A stretch of 64,000 nt of DNA from Trema orientale. Lineage: Eukaryota > Streptophyta > Magnoliopsida > Rosales > Cannabaceae. Under the pieces are notes generated by a model. It was not told where the DNA came from. It saw only the letters and a program-made list of their open reading frames with translations, and searched no databases. Position numbers and translations under genes: made by a program. The stretch covers positions 690,632 to 754,631 of the forward strand of contig JXTC01000096.1 of assembly GCA_002914845.1 (NCBI GenBank), in the 5' to 3' direction. Below, piece after piece: positions 12,831 to 25,029 of this stretch. Position 1 is the first letter of the stretch. Every line of letters begins with the position of its first letter.

Positions 12831-13206
12831 GGATGACGCAGTCATACTTTGGTCAACTCTTGTAGCCATCTTAGACTTTTTTGTTTCATGATTTTAGTTT
12901 GGTTGTGTTTCCTTCGTTTATCATGTCTTTGTGTTTCTTAGCTTGTTTTATCATGTTTTATGGTGTCTGAACATCTACTCTCTTTTGGTTGGCTTGGTCT
13001 GTTAATGTTATTTGGTATGGATGCTATGTTAGATGTTTTATGACAATGGATGATATTTTCATGTCTTTGGACTATGAATGATGATTTTATTTGGTCCATA
13101 GATGCTATGTGGAATGATCAATCTTATACTCCATATTGTTTTATGTCACATTTTTTTGATGATATCAAAAAGGAGAGAAAATAAGTATTGATTTAAAAAT
13201 GGCTTG

Positions 13207-13262
13207 AAATGCGACGCTTTATGCTTCTTTGACTAAATGCGACGCTTCATGCTTCTTTGACT
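13207..13262. repeat. 28-bp tandem duplication
   Basis: Two adjacent copies of a 28-bp unit beginning AAATGCGACGC differ at one base. They lie at the seam between the Sirevirus tail and the Tat-like element and may mark the junction where one was cut or repaired. Confidence 0.8.
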
Positions 13263-13329
13263 ACGAAGTAGAAGCTGCGCGCATTTTGCTCTTCGAGCTT
13301 GATGCTTTTGTTTGGATGATTAGTATTGG

Positions 13330-13760
13330 CAAGAAGACCTTGGGGAACAATCCATAGGCCACCAGATTTTCAGATGTCTCAAGTTTTTTCCAATCCATCT
13401 CGTGCTAATAGGAGCGTTCTAATAATATCAATTCCTTATATTGTGAATGGCCATAGACTAGTCATCGAAGTAAGAGGAACATCAGGGGATCTAGGATAGT
13501 TCACGAGTCGCTGACATTTGTCATATTTTCTAGCAAACTCCATAGCATACTTATTGATAGTAGGCCAAAAATATCCTTACCTGTGAACCTTATTTGCAAG
13601 TTTCTGCTCCCCTAGAATGATTTCCGCATATCCCTTCATGAATCTCTCTCATAATGTAGAGTGTTTTTTCTTCATCAACACGTAACAACAATGGCGAGCT
13701 AATTTCTTCGATAAAGCTTCCCATCATAAATGATACAGCAAGCGGCCTTCACTTGAAGTC
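13330..13760 (-). pseudogene. Tat-like integrase region, fossil
   Basis: Minus-strand translation gives a zinc-binding HHCC-like pattern (HEGICGNHSGAQKLANKV, then YDKCQRL) and the start of the core (WPFTI, then GIDII). This is the gypsy integrase arrangement. Only the N-terminal part is present before the element ends. Confidence 0.6.
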
Positions 13761-13857
13761 ACTTCGCACCCTCTTTATCGCTAGGAAGGTCATTATCCCA
13801 TAAATACTTCATTATGAGATCCATCCACGAAGGCTTCTTATCAATTAGCATAGTTAC

Positions 13858-14220
13858 TTAGGGCTCTACTTCGATGCTAGGTTTTATAAAGAATTCAACG
13901 CGAACGACATTTAATAGTTCTGCATCCTTTGTTGAAGCTAGCTTGGCTAAAGCATCTGCCTGGATATTTTTACTGTGAGGAAGTAGCTGAATGCTATAAG
14001 CAGTAAATATTAAAAAAAGGTGCGGCACCTCTTCTAGATAGGCCAATATTTTCCCTCCTCTGGCTTGATAGTCCCTAACTACTTGACAAATGACCAGCCG
14101 AGAATCACTAGACACTTTAATCATCTCAACCTTTATTTCTTGTGCAAGTTTGAGTCCACTGATCAGCAAACCGTATTCTACTTCATTATTTGATGCTGGG
14201 AGTCCAAAATGAAGTGCACA
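13858..14220 (-). pseudogene. Plant/archaeal-type RNase H of the Tat-like element, fossil
   Basis: The translation shows GLKLAQEIKVEMIKVSSDS followed by LVICQVVRDYQARG and NIQADALAKLAS. These are typical of the additional RNase H domain carried by Tat-lineage elements between their own RNase H and integrase. Confidence 0.75.
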
Positions 14221-14999
14221 ATAGATATTATGCCCTTTGGGCTAATTAATATCAAACTCGCACTAGCACCATTTTCATTTGATGATCTTCCAATATGGAG
14301 CTTCAATAATTTTGTGAAGTCCAATGTAGGTTTCTCGATCACTTATACAGGGAGATTGACATCATAAATGAACTCCGCAATGAAATCCGCGAGAGCTTGA
14401 CCTTTAATTATTGTGCGAGGTCGAAAATAAATGTCAAATTGGCTTAACTTGACCGCCCACTTAAGTAATTATCCTGACACTTCAGGCTTTTGCAAAACCT
14501 GCTTTAATATAAAATTTGTTAAAACCTCGATGGAATGTGAGTGAAAATATGGACAAAGCTTTCGAGATACGATGACAAGAGCCAGTGACAATTTCTCCAT
14601 CTTCGGATATCTTGTTTCGGCATCAAGCAGTCTTTTGCTCACATAATATACAGGTCATTGTATACTTTCTTCTTCTTGAATCAATGCAGCACTTGTTACA
14701 TACTTAGAACGGGCAAGGTATAATAACAACTTTATCCTGGATTTTGGTTTCGATACGAATGGAGAAGAACCCAAGTGTTTCTATAACTCTTAGAACATCT
14801 GCCAGCACTTCTCAGTCCACTCAAACTTCTTCGAACCCTTCAGCACCTCAAAGAATGGTTGACATTTATCGATCGATCTTGATACAAACAGACTCAATGC
14901 GGCCATCTTTTCCGCCGGACTCTACACATCTTTCGGCTTGCTCGGTAATTGCATGTTAATTAGTTCTTGGATCTTCTGAGAATTAGCTTCAATACCTCG

Positions 15000-15640
15000 T
15001 TGATTAACCATGAACCTAAGAAATTTTCCAAAACCTACTCTAAACGCACACTTCTGGGAGTCTTAATTTCATCTGATACTTTCGAAGAATCTTGAACATC
15101 TCATCAAGATATGTGACATGATCTATAGCTTTCTTCGACTTTACCAACATATTATCGATATACACCTCCATTGTCTTGCCAATTTATTTTGCAAACATTA
15201 TATTGATAAGACATTGATAAATTATTCTTGTGTTGATGAGTCCGAGTAGCATCTTCTTATAACAATATAATCCCCGATCTATAATAAACCAGGTGTGCTC
15301 CTTATCAAGTTCATACATGGGAATTTGATCATGTCTAGAATATGCATCCATAAAGCTTAGTAATTCACGTCCGGACATCGTATCTACAAGCTGATCAATT
15401 CTTGGAAGTAGAAAAATGTCTTTTGGGCATGCTTTATTAAGATCTATGAAATCAATACATGTCCTCCACTTCCAATTTGGTTTCTTCACCAAAACTAGAT
15501 TTGCAAGCCAATTTGGGTAAAAGGATTTCCTGATGAATCGGATTTCGAGTAGCTTCTCGACCTCCTTTTTCAGTGCGATATAACATTTTGTATCCATCAC
15601 CCTTCTCTTCTGTCACACAGGTTTCTTCATTGTATCAATA
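15000..15640 (-). pseudogene. Tat-like reverse transcriptase region, fossil
   Basis: The translation shows EVEKLLEIRFIRKSFYPNWL, then CIDFIDLNKACPKDIFLLPR and LLSFMDAYSRHDQI. These are the classic fingers and palm motifs of plant Ty3/gypsy RT, with NKACPKD characteristic of the Tat group. The RNase H and connecting part continues to about 14250. Confidence 0.8.
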
Positions 15641-15900
15641 TTGAGGCAATAGCACACAATATTCGGATCAATCCTTATTATATCCAAATAATGCCATGCG
15701 AAGACATCCAAAATTACTTTTAAGAATGTGACTAGCTGAGCTTGCACAGGATCTTAAAGCTTCGCTCTGATTTTTAGCACCTTCGAAGACTCATCGATTG
15801 AAAAATCTTCCAAATCTTCGATTAGTCCAGTCTTGTCCTCTTCATCGATCTCTCGTGGATCGAAGTCTTCGATTGACGTTTCACCTGATGTTTCTCTTTG

Positions 15901-16250
15901 CTATTGGACCATCATTATGAGAGGTGTTATTTCTCCAGTAGCAAGCTTCAAAGAATTGTTATAATAAGATTGTTCATCATATTGGTTATCTCGCGCTTCA
16001 TCTACCCTGTGTTGAGTTGGAAACTTCATAGTGAGATGATAAATCGAGGTAACATCTCGTAATTTCCTCAGAGTCGGTCTTCCTAATACGGCATTGAATG
16101 CGAAGGGGTAATCCACTACTAAAAACTGGGTCATCACTATTAAAACTCTTGGATAAGTCCCAATATTCACCATCCACTCAATCATGCAACTTGGCATTAT
16201 GCTATCTCCCATAAATTCGTATATTACCGTAGTCGCCCTTCTCTAATTAG
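15901..16250 (-). pseudogene. Tat-like protease region, fossil
   Basis: The minus-strand translation contains FLVVDYPFAFNAVLGRPTLR followed by STYHLTMKFPT-like text. This is the hallmark end of the aspartic protease in plant Ty3/gypsy Tat and Athila elements (YNAILGRP type). It is broken. Confidence 0.7.
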
Positions 16251-16649
16251 CTTCTCGATTTCATCTTTCAAGGTATAGCAATTATCCATATGGTGTCTCA
16301 TATCATTATACTATCGACAAAACCTATTGGGATCACCTTTTACCCTATCCCACTTTATTGACTCTGACCTGCGATACTGCTCCTGTTGATTTGTGAGTGC
16401 ATAGATATGATCAATGGGTACACTTTGCTCGGTATAATTGTTAAATTTCAAGGAAGCTCTTGGAATCTCCTGCTTCTTTGGCTCGGGCTACTTTTTAGTT
16501 GGCAGTTAGTTCTTCCTCTTTTTTGACTTCTTATTACTGCTGCTGTTGGTGTTATTTGTGATCGCATCTATGGTTGTGTCTTTACCTTCTTTCTTCTTTA
16601 TTTTATAAAAATTTTCTCAAGAAAACTTCACCCTTAGATGTCGACTGAC

Positions 16650-17990
16650 TCTCTAATAGAAGTCTCTAAGGGTTCTACATTCTGGCTCCAGCAATTCTTT
16701 CTAGAGTTTGGTCTCTAGTCGTACTCTAGCCATCATTAAAGTCAAGACTTTACCTCTATGTGCATTGTTGACTTTCGCCAACTCTGAAGTAAAATAGTTG
16801 AGATATGACCACAAGATTTCCTCTGGTCCTTGTCGAATGGTAGACATGCTGATTAAAGGAACAGTAAAGTTCTTTGCAGCTTGAATTTGTCTCAAGAATG
16901 TGGTCTGGAGTTGCTACTGGGATGAGATAAAACCAGCCTGAAGTCCTCTGAACCACTTCTTTGCTGCACTTATGAGAGTTATACCAAAACACCTATAACG
17001 TGTGAGGTCATCAACTGGATAAAGCTCCATTAGGTCGTTGAAATGATTCACATAGTTCTATAGATCAGTCTTCCTAATGAAAGTGTTTATTGTAGGAAGT
17101 TTGAGTCTAGCAGGAAGTGCAGCAGCTCGAACCTCTTTATTAAATAGCGATTGATGATATCTAACTACGAGCTCATCATCCCATCCAGTGAGTACATCTA
17201 ATGTGATCCTCAGGTTATGAACATCGATGTTAGGAGGAAGGGCATTATCATCCCTCGCTAGTGGTAAAGGTGGTCTTTGGTCACTATTATCACGATTCAA
17301 GCTAGGATGATTAGACTGGATCTGCTGTGATCTTTGAGAAAACTCAACTGAAACAGTTTGACGTGATGTTGCTTGGTTGTTATGATGCAATGTCGATGAT
17401 TCATGACTACCCTTTTAGTGTCGTTGTTCCAAGTATTGTCTCAGGTTAGCAGAGTCTCGTCCTAGCTCCCTGCTAATTCTTTCAAAGACATTTCTCGATT
17501 GACGAACCTGGTCATTGTCAGGACGATTGTGGTTGGTTGGAGCTCTTCGAGAGGGTTGTCCACGATCATGGTATGTACTCGAACTTCCAGTGCCAGACTC
17601 TTGTGGTAAGTTTGCAACCTTGCATTTTCCCTTAGAAGTGCCATCTGTATGTCTCTCGTACTGGGCTCTAGGCTGGTCGCGATTTTCTACTTCTTGAATG
17701 TGAATCACCCTCTCAAGTTGTGGAGCAGGATGATTTCTGGGGTACTCTTGTTATGGTGGTGTCACCATCTACCCTTCAGCAAGTCTCCTTAAAGAATTAT
17801 TGATCTGATTAGTGATTTGCTGAAGGTTTATAAGGGCATTCTCCATACGATCCTGTCTTTGAAGCATATTCTCCTCTAGTGCGGTCACGACTGGTTGATC
17901 CTGAGTAAGATCGACCTGTACAGTACTTGCACTTTAAGGTTAATTTTGGCTAACTCCGGCATTTCTGGTAGTGTTTCTTGTATTTGCCAT
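16650..17990 (-). pseudogene. Tat-like gag region, fossil
   Basis: A serine, arginine and glutamine-rich N-terminal segment (17415-17708) leads to a gag core. Segments such as LKLPTINTFIRKTDL (near 17070) and ISMSTIRQGPEEILWSYLNYF (near 16760-16860) match the retrotrans-gag pattern. It would be the particle protein and is a broken remnant. Confidence 0.65.
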
Positions 17991-18054
17991 TGTGGAGGGA
18001 ACAAGATTGACTAACTCTTTGCTAGAATACCTTCCTTCTTGCGCCAATTATTGA

Positions 18055-18214
18055 CGGAGGTTTGGTCAATAATGAATTTGGTAAATTATGAGATGTGGCT
18101 TGTGTGTGAAATGAATCAGAAAAACAAAGCGAATAAGAAGACCAGAATTTTATAGTAATTTAGCCCTAAAAAAGATGAGCCTATGTGTTAAGTGGATTCT
18201 ATACTTAACTTTAT
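18055..18214 (-). repeat. Probable 3' part of the Tat-like 5' LTR, fossil
   Basis: Directly upstream of the primer site the minus strand reads AAAATTCTGGTCTTC, then TTATTCGCTTTG, as in the U5 part of Tat-type LTRs. The rest of the LTR appears to be displaced to beyond about 21870 by inserted repeats. Confidence 0.4.
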
Positions 18215-20439
18215 GTAACACCAACTAATTTAACCATATTGTCTTATATAGCTAAACTATAAAGTATTATTCTTTCTTAAACATTATTTTTAGTTTTATA
18301 AAAAGGTGGGCAAATTTGAACTTTCTAAAACCTTTAAACAAAGCAACTGCATGATATTTCTTGTTAAAAGTGTCTTTATAAAATATACAATCAAAAGAAG
18401 TTTCCACCAATCTATTTTGCCATCAGTGTAGTAGTATTTACATTATACCAAAATATCTGAAACAAAAAATGTCGCCCACAGGTCAAGCTCGTCCACATCT
18501 GTATGATCATGGTGACAAAAGGCAAGCTAGGCAAGCAGCTAGTCAACACCAAAATTTGCCTCCTCATCTGTATCACAAGACTAAAATGAGCTAAAGTTCA
18601 ATAAGTAAAAACTACATACTTATGTATACTTTAAAATCCCATAAAGTTCCTATTGTACCCTTTTCTTTCTTAAACATTTGAGTCCATATATTTTCCTTAA
18701 AAAATTATTTATAGTTAGGCTCCTTAGTGCATTGCTAGTCCCGTAAGTTGATAAGCCGTGATAACATTGGGCGGAAACTCTGACCAAGAGTAAAAATAAG
18801 GTGTGTCCATCGTGTGAGATTTTTGAAAACTCCTTCCCTTATCAAAGGGGCATCCCACACCACGCTAATATTGTCCCGCTTCAAGGAGACATATCATAAG
18901 ACCTATAAATCCCGCTTCAATTGGAGAGTCTGTATCAACAGACTTACCTACCCAGCTCCGACCGACTAGTAATTGCCATTAAAACTTATATTATAAAATT
19001 GGTACAATGGTACTCACTTTTTAAATACTCTGTAATGAAATTCTCAATTTTCATGTAGATGTACCATGCACATGCCCTTTTGTAACTTTCAACAATAAGT
19101 AAATTTCATATAATGACATCTTTCATATAATTCTTGTGATGCAGTTGTAAGTCTTTACTTACCTTGTGTCTTGAATAGAAATGAATTGTGGAAAGGGTCA
19201 ATATCCTCTAGAGATTGGTGTGCTATTCACCTGTCATAATTAACTGTTATTCAAAATGCACATTTTGCCAAAAGAATGCATCAAGATACTCGAACAAGAC
19301 TGAAATCAGAATTTTCATCAAATTAGGAAACTTGATCTTAAAATGACTCAGAAGTATATAAATCACTTAAAGTACTTGGCAGTCAATAACTAGCATTGAA
19401 AAACTGTTTAAAAGTATTAAAATATGAATACTAATTCATTAGCACAAAAATGATCCAAAATGGCACATATTTGAGTTCTACCACTTGGAAACTCTTGGAA
19501 ATGATTGAAAGAAGTTGAGATAAGTCTAAAAAGGAACTAGAGAGGTTCAGGTCGTGGCTGGAGAGAAAGAGAATGAAAATGACCAGATTTGGTCTAAAAG
19601 TAACACTTAATGACTAAGAAATGACATAACTTAAATTCTAAGGGGTATTTTTGGTATTTTACACTTTATTTTCCATGTGTCAAGCTTTAAATCACTCTTG
19701 GCCTACTCACCAAGTTCATGATCATTCCTATACACTCAAGTGCAGACCAAAATGGTTAAACCTAGCTTAAAAGGTGAAATCTAGTCATACTTTGACTTAC
19801 GATCCCATGTGACAGGTTTTATTATAATCTGGTGAAACCTAGCCCCATAACCAATCATTAAACAAAAAAAAAGTCAATTAGACTCCAATTAATAATGCAA
19901 ACATAGTATTAGCACTTAATATTAGAATGCACAAAAATGACGTTACACGATTAAGCTGAATCTAAGCTAGCTTAGTGCAATAAAACACAAATCAGTGTCG
20001 TGAATGCCACCTCGTGCTTACTTGGAGTCGACAAATAAAATGCTATAAGTGAGTCCTAGACATTAAATTAAAGCTATTTGATGTGGTAAACACATAGTGA
20101 ATTTGGCTCCGAAAAGCGTGAAAATTGCATTTTACCGAAAAACTACTATTTGACCAAGTTATCAACAAAGATTATCTTAATGCATGTGCACATAGTATTG
20201 TTTTCATAAATATTTTTTTTATTCCTTTAGCACACTGAGCTCTCTCTCTGGGGGTATTGAACCTTTACACTGCATCGGGACACTTCAACAATCATTAGTG
20301 TAATAACATGTATGTAAATGCACATAACATATGGAATGAGCATGTTTTTTATGAAACCGGTATTAATGACTTTTAGATGCCTAATATGCAATTAGAACAT
20401 GTTTATTACTGTATGCATGTGAGAATCTCAGGCATCACA
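18215..20439 (-). mobile_element. Solo LTR (family A, copy 1)
   Basis: The stretch begins TGTAACACC and ends GGCATCACA and is flanked on both sides by CTTTA (18210-18214 and 20440-20444), a perfect 5-bp target duplication. On the minus strand it starts TGTGATGCCTGAGATTCTC, matching the start of 55948-58759. The two copies share several long blocks, such as the stretch near 19600-19860 against 56500-56830. There is no internal coding region, so it is a solo LTR. The lineage is not determined; the length suggests Ty3/gypsy. Confidence 0.75.
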
Positions 20440-20444
20440 CTTTA

Positions 20445-21867
20445 ACCTCCTTTTAAGCTTAAGAATTACTCGTCTTTGAGCTTGTTTTATTTGATTTGTT
20501 ATTTTTTATGTATATTTCAAGTTAGAAGCCATTGAGTGGAGAATGTCAAATTTTGGAGTGAAATCAAGATTATATCAAGGCCATTTTTATCAATTGCGAG
20601 CAAAGACAGGTGAAAGATTTTTCAACGAGAATAGAGCGAGCCAACCCATATTTTGATGTAGCAGTGCCATCATCGCCAACTCTTCCAGGAAATTGGTAAA
20701 GCGGTGCTAGAATGTGGTGCCGTGGCACCATCCTCCAAACACCAATGGCACCGCAGCACCACATTCTGCCGCTGCAGCGCCAGTCGCTCAACCAATTTAG
20801 CACTACAACTCCAAAAAGTGCAGAACAGCTTCAGCCTCCAAAAAGTGCAGAACAGCTTGCTGAATTCTGGGATCTTGATTTGTTGTCTTTGATATTTAAC
20901 TCCTATTGACCTCATCTAAAGGGAGACGAAAACCCTAGTAGCCAAGGGTTCTTAGAGCATTTCTAAGAGAGAAACAACACTAAGGAAGGAGATTCAAGTA
21001 CAAGAAATCAGATTGGAAACTTCAAAAGAGTTCTTCTTTCCTCTTACTCTTATCTTTCTCTTCTACTTCCTGCAAATGAATATATATCAATCTTGTTATA
21101 TTTGTGGTAATTCATATTGTATGAAGATGAGTTAAACTTGATTTTTAGGGAGGCAATTGAACCTCTAATATAATCTAACTAATTTATTTTCCTCAATTGT
21201 TCTTGATATCTATTGTTGAGTCGATTGTTCTATTTTGAGCTTAATGCATCTAATTACTTGGCTATTAAATAGAGTTGTTGAGTGAAACTTTTATAAACTT
21301 GGGAAGGAAAATTTAGGTTTTGACATAGTTAGAACATCATAAGATCGCCTAGTGTGGGGTGAGTTTATATAGGATAGGAATATACCTATGTGATTTATGC
21401 AACCTTTGTGTAAGAATTACCAAAGTTAATGAATCTAGTCAATTTATGTTAAGAATAACATATTAGCTTGTCTAGATATTTTCATTTATGTCTTGAAAAG
21501 GAGTTTATAAATACATTAGAATTCTCGGTTGTCAACTCTAAATGGATAATTGAAGCATGAGGAAAACTAGTACTTGGACGAGTTAGAGGGTAGATTGCAT
21601 CCCTAGGTTCCTTATTATTGCTTTAAGAACTATCTTTGGTTTCTTAAATTTCGATTTCAACTCTTGCATTTTACATTGTTATTTACATTTCGATTCTTGC
21701 GTAAAACAATCAATTATTTTTGTTTGGATAAATTAAAAACTAGTTTCGATTAGTAGGTACTAATTATGAATCAAGTACTCTCAGTGGGAATGATACTCTC
21801 TTACTATTTATATTACTTGTTGCGACCCGTATACTTGCGGTTGTGTGTTAGAAATAGCCCAACACTA
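20445..21867 (+). mobile_element. LTR-element non-coding remnant, fossil
   Basis: There is no coding region. The stretch contains GC-rich words (GTGGTGCCGTGGCACC and GCTGCAGCGCC near 20710-20790) like those at 3720-3765 on the other strand, and it ends in a CAGTGGGAATGATACTC motif near 21782. That motif recalls the end of large plant gypsy-like or LARD LTRs. Short open frames at 20570-20915 are by-products of the inverted-repeat words. It appears to sit inside the Tat-like 5' LTR. Confidence 0.35.
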
Positions 21868-22400
21868 CGTCCACTGTTCTTCACCATTTTCTGAAAAACT
21901 ACAAAAGTTTTTCTAAGTCTCAAGGTGAGAGCAAAGAGAGAATTGCAGAGAGTGGATATATAGTGAAGTGATTGTGAGATGATCAAATAATGGAACTGAG
22001 TCCCCTTCATATAGATGAGAGTGGCTTAATATTTCCCGATTGTGAGAATGGAAAAGTACCTAACAGGAGATACAATTTCGGATAATAATGCATAATTGGG
22101 TAATAACAAAATAGATGGATTTCTTGATCTCTACTCAAAAGCTTGTTTCCCTTTCCTCACAGTTACCCATTTGAAGCTTGATATAGTTTCCTTTTACTGT
22201 CGCTTAAGGCCCCAATTCTTTATTTGAGGCAGGTCGCACTATTGGTTGAGATGTTAATAATATGCGATCTTGAGTGTTTACCTCAGTCGTTGACTTTCCT
22301 TTCCTAGCTAACTAATATAGATTCAAGATCGCACAACAAAACCCATTTAGCTTTAGAAAAGGTGGTTTTGGGCCCATAAACAGGACCTAAACCCAAGCCA
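21868..22400 (-). repeat. Probable 5' part of the Tat-like 5' LTR, fossil
   Basis: Read on the minus strand it resembles an LTR U3/R segment. A sequence with CTATATGAAGGGGAC and then CTCTGCAATTCTCTCTTTGC leads to GAACAGTGGACGTAG, wording typical of Tat-type LTR leaders. The U5 continuation expected next is found instead at 18055-18214, which implies an insertion between them. The outer boundary is not resolved. Confidence 0.4.
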
Positions 22401-22494
22401 ACCCAAAGGGGTTAAGTAGACAATTACCACTTTTTTCAAATGTTTAACTAAATTTACCACCATTATTAGATTCTACCACTTTTGGGAGGGAATT

Positions 22495-22612
22495 AGTCAA
22501 GAATCTATCAAGAATTCATCAAGAATCCGTCAAGAATCTATCAAGAATCTGTCAAGATTATCACTGATATCAAGAATCTGTCAAGATCATCAAGAATTCA
22601 TCAAGAATTTAT
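22495..22612. repeat. Short-period minisatellite (TCAAGAATC type)
   Basis: About ten imperfect copies of a 10-11-bp unit TCAAGAATCTA or TCAAGAATTCA run in tandem, interrupted near 22560. It is flanked on both sides by an AT-rich phrase containing CACTTTT and GTGGTA. It has no coding role. Confidence 0.85.
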
Positions 22613-25020
22613 TTAAAAAAGTGGTATGGTAGTAGATTTAATTAATGAGGAAAAAAAAAGTGGTATTCACCTAATTTATTCAACCCAAAGCAGCTCTCTT
22701 TCATGAGCTAACCTAATAAGTCTACTTCGGATTTCTCTCCTAGCCCATGCGACATTCTCACCTCTCAATCAGCATTGAAGCTCGTCACTTTCTCCTTAAA
22801 CCAAATTACCTTTTAAGATTATGAAAACAAATCTACTTTACAAGAATTTGAGCTGTCATCTTTCGGGATTTCCATAGTTACCCTTTTTCTAGTCTTTCTA
22901 ACTTTTGTCTTTAAGAAGTACCCTCAAAGAATTCGACCCAAGTTTCTTCAGATCTCTCATTTTCATCAAAGTTCAACTTCTTTCTTTTCGTATCTTCTTC
23001 ACACATTTTTATCATCTAAATCAAGGTCATGCTTGGATACATTTTTAAATTATAATTATTCTTGATATAATTTATTTGCTAGTTGATCTTTTACTGTAGT
23101 ATTGTCAGATTGATATATTGTCCATTTAAGAAATTGGTAAGTTAAATTTGTTTTGGTTTTAATTAAAAGAATTTTTCATATCAAATACCTTTACTAAATA
23201 TCTATTCTTCAAATTCTATATTTTCCAGTTATGTGTTTGGCATGAAAAGCATATAATTAAATAGTAAGTAGGAATCAAAGTTTGTAACTATAAAACAAAC
23301 AATTAAGTAAATCTTGAAGTCTTATCTTTTTCATATTGGCATTTCTATTTTATTCTGTGATCATTTTAATTTTTCTATTTAGCTATTTATTTATTTTATT
23401 TTTAATTTTTCTTTTATTTTTGTCACCTTTTTATTATTGATTTAACTTCTCTATGGGATCGATACTTTAATCTATACTATAATAGCTGCGTATATTTTGA
23501 ACATAGACACGAACCCACGAGAATTAGTTACTAATCCTATGCTAGGCACTAAAATTGTATCAATCCTAAAATTATCCAAACAATCGTAAATATAATAAAA
23601 TATAAATGAAAAAATAAATTAAAGAAAATAAAGGTGCAAAAGAAACTAAAATCAAAATAAAAATAAGATAACTAAATCAAGAAAATAAATGTCTGGGTCT
23701 ACATGCTCATCAACCCCTCACTTGTCTTGTTTCATCCCTCTTCCACTCTAACTAATTTAACTAAACAATTATTAACCAAGTGTACTAAATTGTCTACAAG
23801 CATCTTCTGTTATCAAGTAGATATTTTTTTCTAACCCAATTCGATTTAATCTCACGAAGACTAGAATTTAAATTATCACCATTCGACCCTTATAAATTAT
23901 AGGACTTTTACTTTTATAGAATAAAATGTCTCAACAGAAACTGGAAATTAAAATAAAGAAATAACGAGAAATTGAATAAGTTCGACTAAAAGAAAATCAA
24001 AATTCATGAATTCAATTTTTGAGTTTGCTAAATCAAATTAAATCAGTACAAAATAAAATTTTCTAAAGGCTTTTTATTATAAAAACCATCTGAACTAAAA
24101 ATAATTCAGTAAAATAAACTCTAAACTCAATTTTCGAGCAGAAAACTCCTTGAAGTCTCCCTGATATTAGTTCTGTTAAAAAAGAAAGGTATTTCTGTTT
24201 GTTTTTTTTTTAACGATTAAGTCTCTATTTCTTTATTTGTGACTTTTAGGTCTCATTGTTATATTTTTGTTTTATGTTAATCCCTTTTAATCTTTTCTGT
24301 TCTATAAAATTAGAACGATAAAATATAAAGTTGGCAATATATATTCTATAAAATTGGAAATATATTCATAAACATCATTTTTAGATATATTAATACTTTC
24401 ACTAAAATAAATCCATATTAAAACCATATGAAATTTTCCAATTTTACATCTGTCTTGAACGAAAATGATAATCTAACTCTTTTTCTATTAAATAATAATT
24501 TCCCTTTATTTTTATTTTTATCTATACTGAGATGGGCACGTTTTTGGTAAGTACTAATTAACGACACTATTAGATAGAAAAGAAAAGAATTAATGTGAAA
24601 CAAAAATCTAAGAATGAGGATCTAAAAGCCACAAATAGAAACACTTTTATTTTCCAAACAGAACTAACATTGCAGGACATTAGGGAGTTTTGGTCTAAAA
24701 AATTGAGTTCGGAGTTAATTTATTTATTGTTTCGAGTTCAAGGGATTTTGAATTAAAAAGACTTTTCTGAAACAATAAAATCACTTACTATTAAATATTA
24801 ATTATTCCCAAATTATGAATGACATTTCTTTTTACAGACTTTAACGCTGAAAATCAGAATGTTCAATTCCTTATATTTTCTTCTAAATATAGATTGGATC
24901 ATTTTCTCTAGAAGAATTATTCCTTGAATTTGTAGGAGCTTTACTTGACATGTGTTCGGGGTCGGAGTTGTGCTCTGGATTAATTAGTATGACATGTACT
25001 TAATTAAAACAAGACAGAGG
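22613..25020. other. Non-coding stretch with LTR-like fragment
   Basis: No gene is visible. Near 23450-23480 a phrase CTATGGGATCGATACTTTAA recalls the LTR end motif of large plant gypsy-like elements. The following AT-rich 600 bases resemble the composition of 2700-3500. The remainder is AT-rich spacer with poly-T and poly-A runs. Any mobile-element origin is an inference from these phrases. Confidence 0.4.
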
Positions 25021-25029
25021 AAAAATTGG

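Larger units (their letters stand above)
5333..13190 (+). mobile_element. Sirevirus-like Ty1/copia retrotransposon, broken
   Basis: An old Ty1/copia element whose parts lie in the order LTR, primer site, gag, protease, integrase, RT, RNase H, envelope-like region, then a purine-rich stretch near 13168-13186 (AAAAAGGAGAGAAAA). The order, the primer site and the extra coding region after RNase H match the Sirevirus (SIRE/Maximus) lineage. It is heavily broken, with many breaks across the coding region. No convincing 3' LTR was found before the neighbouring Tat-like element begins near 13300. Its age cannot be taken from LTR divergence but the decay suggests an old insertion. Confidence 0.8.
13300..18055 (-). 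mobile_element. Tat-like Ty3/gypsy retrotransposon, internal region, broken
   Basis: On the minus strand the order is gag, protease, reverse transcriptase, RNase H, a second plant/archaeal-type RNase H, then integrase, which is the Tat (Ogre/Retand) arrangement. Gag starts at an ATG near 17990 (ATGGCAAATACAAG). The likely primer site lies just upstream in ATTGGCGCAAG near 18035-18050. The element is broken with many breaks, and its integrase end stops near 13300 with no 3' LTR found. The 5' LTR probably lies at 18055-18214 and continues near 21870-22400. Confidence 0.75.

Noticed and set aside
20570-20915. Four overlapping short frames on both strands
   Set aside because: They fall in a region of inverted GC-rich words within an LTR-like remnant; symmetry, not coding, keeps them open.
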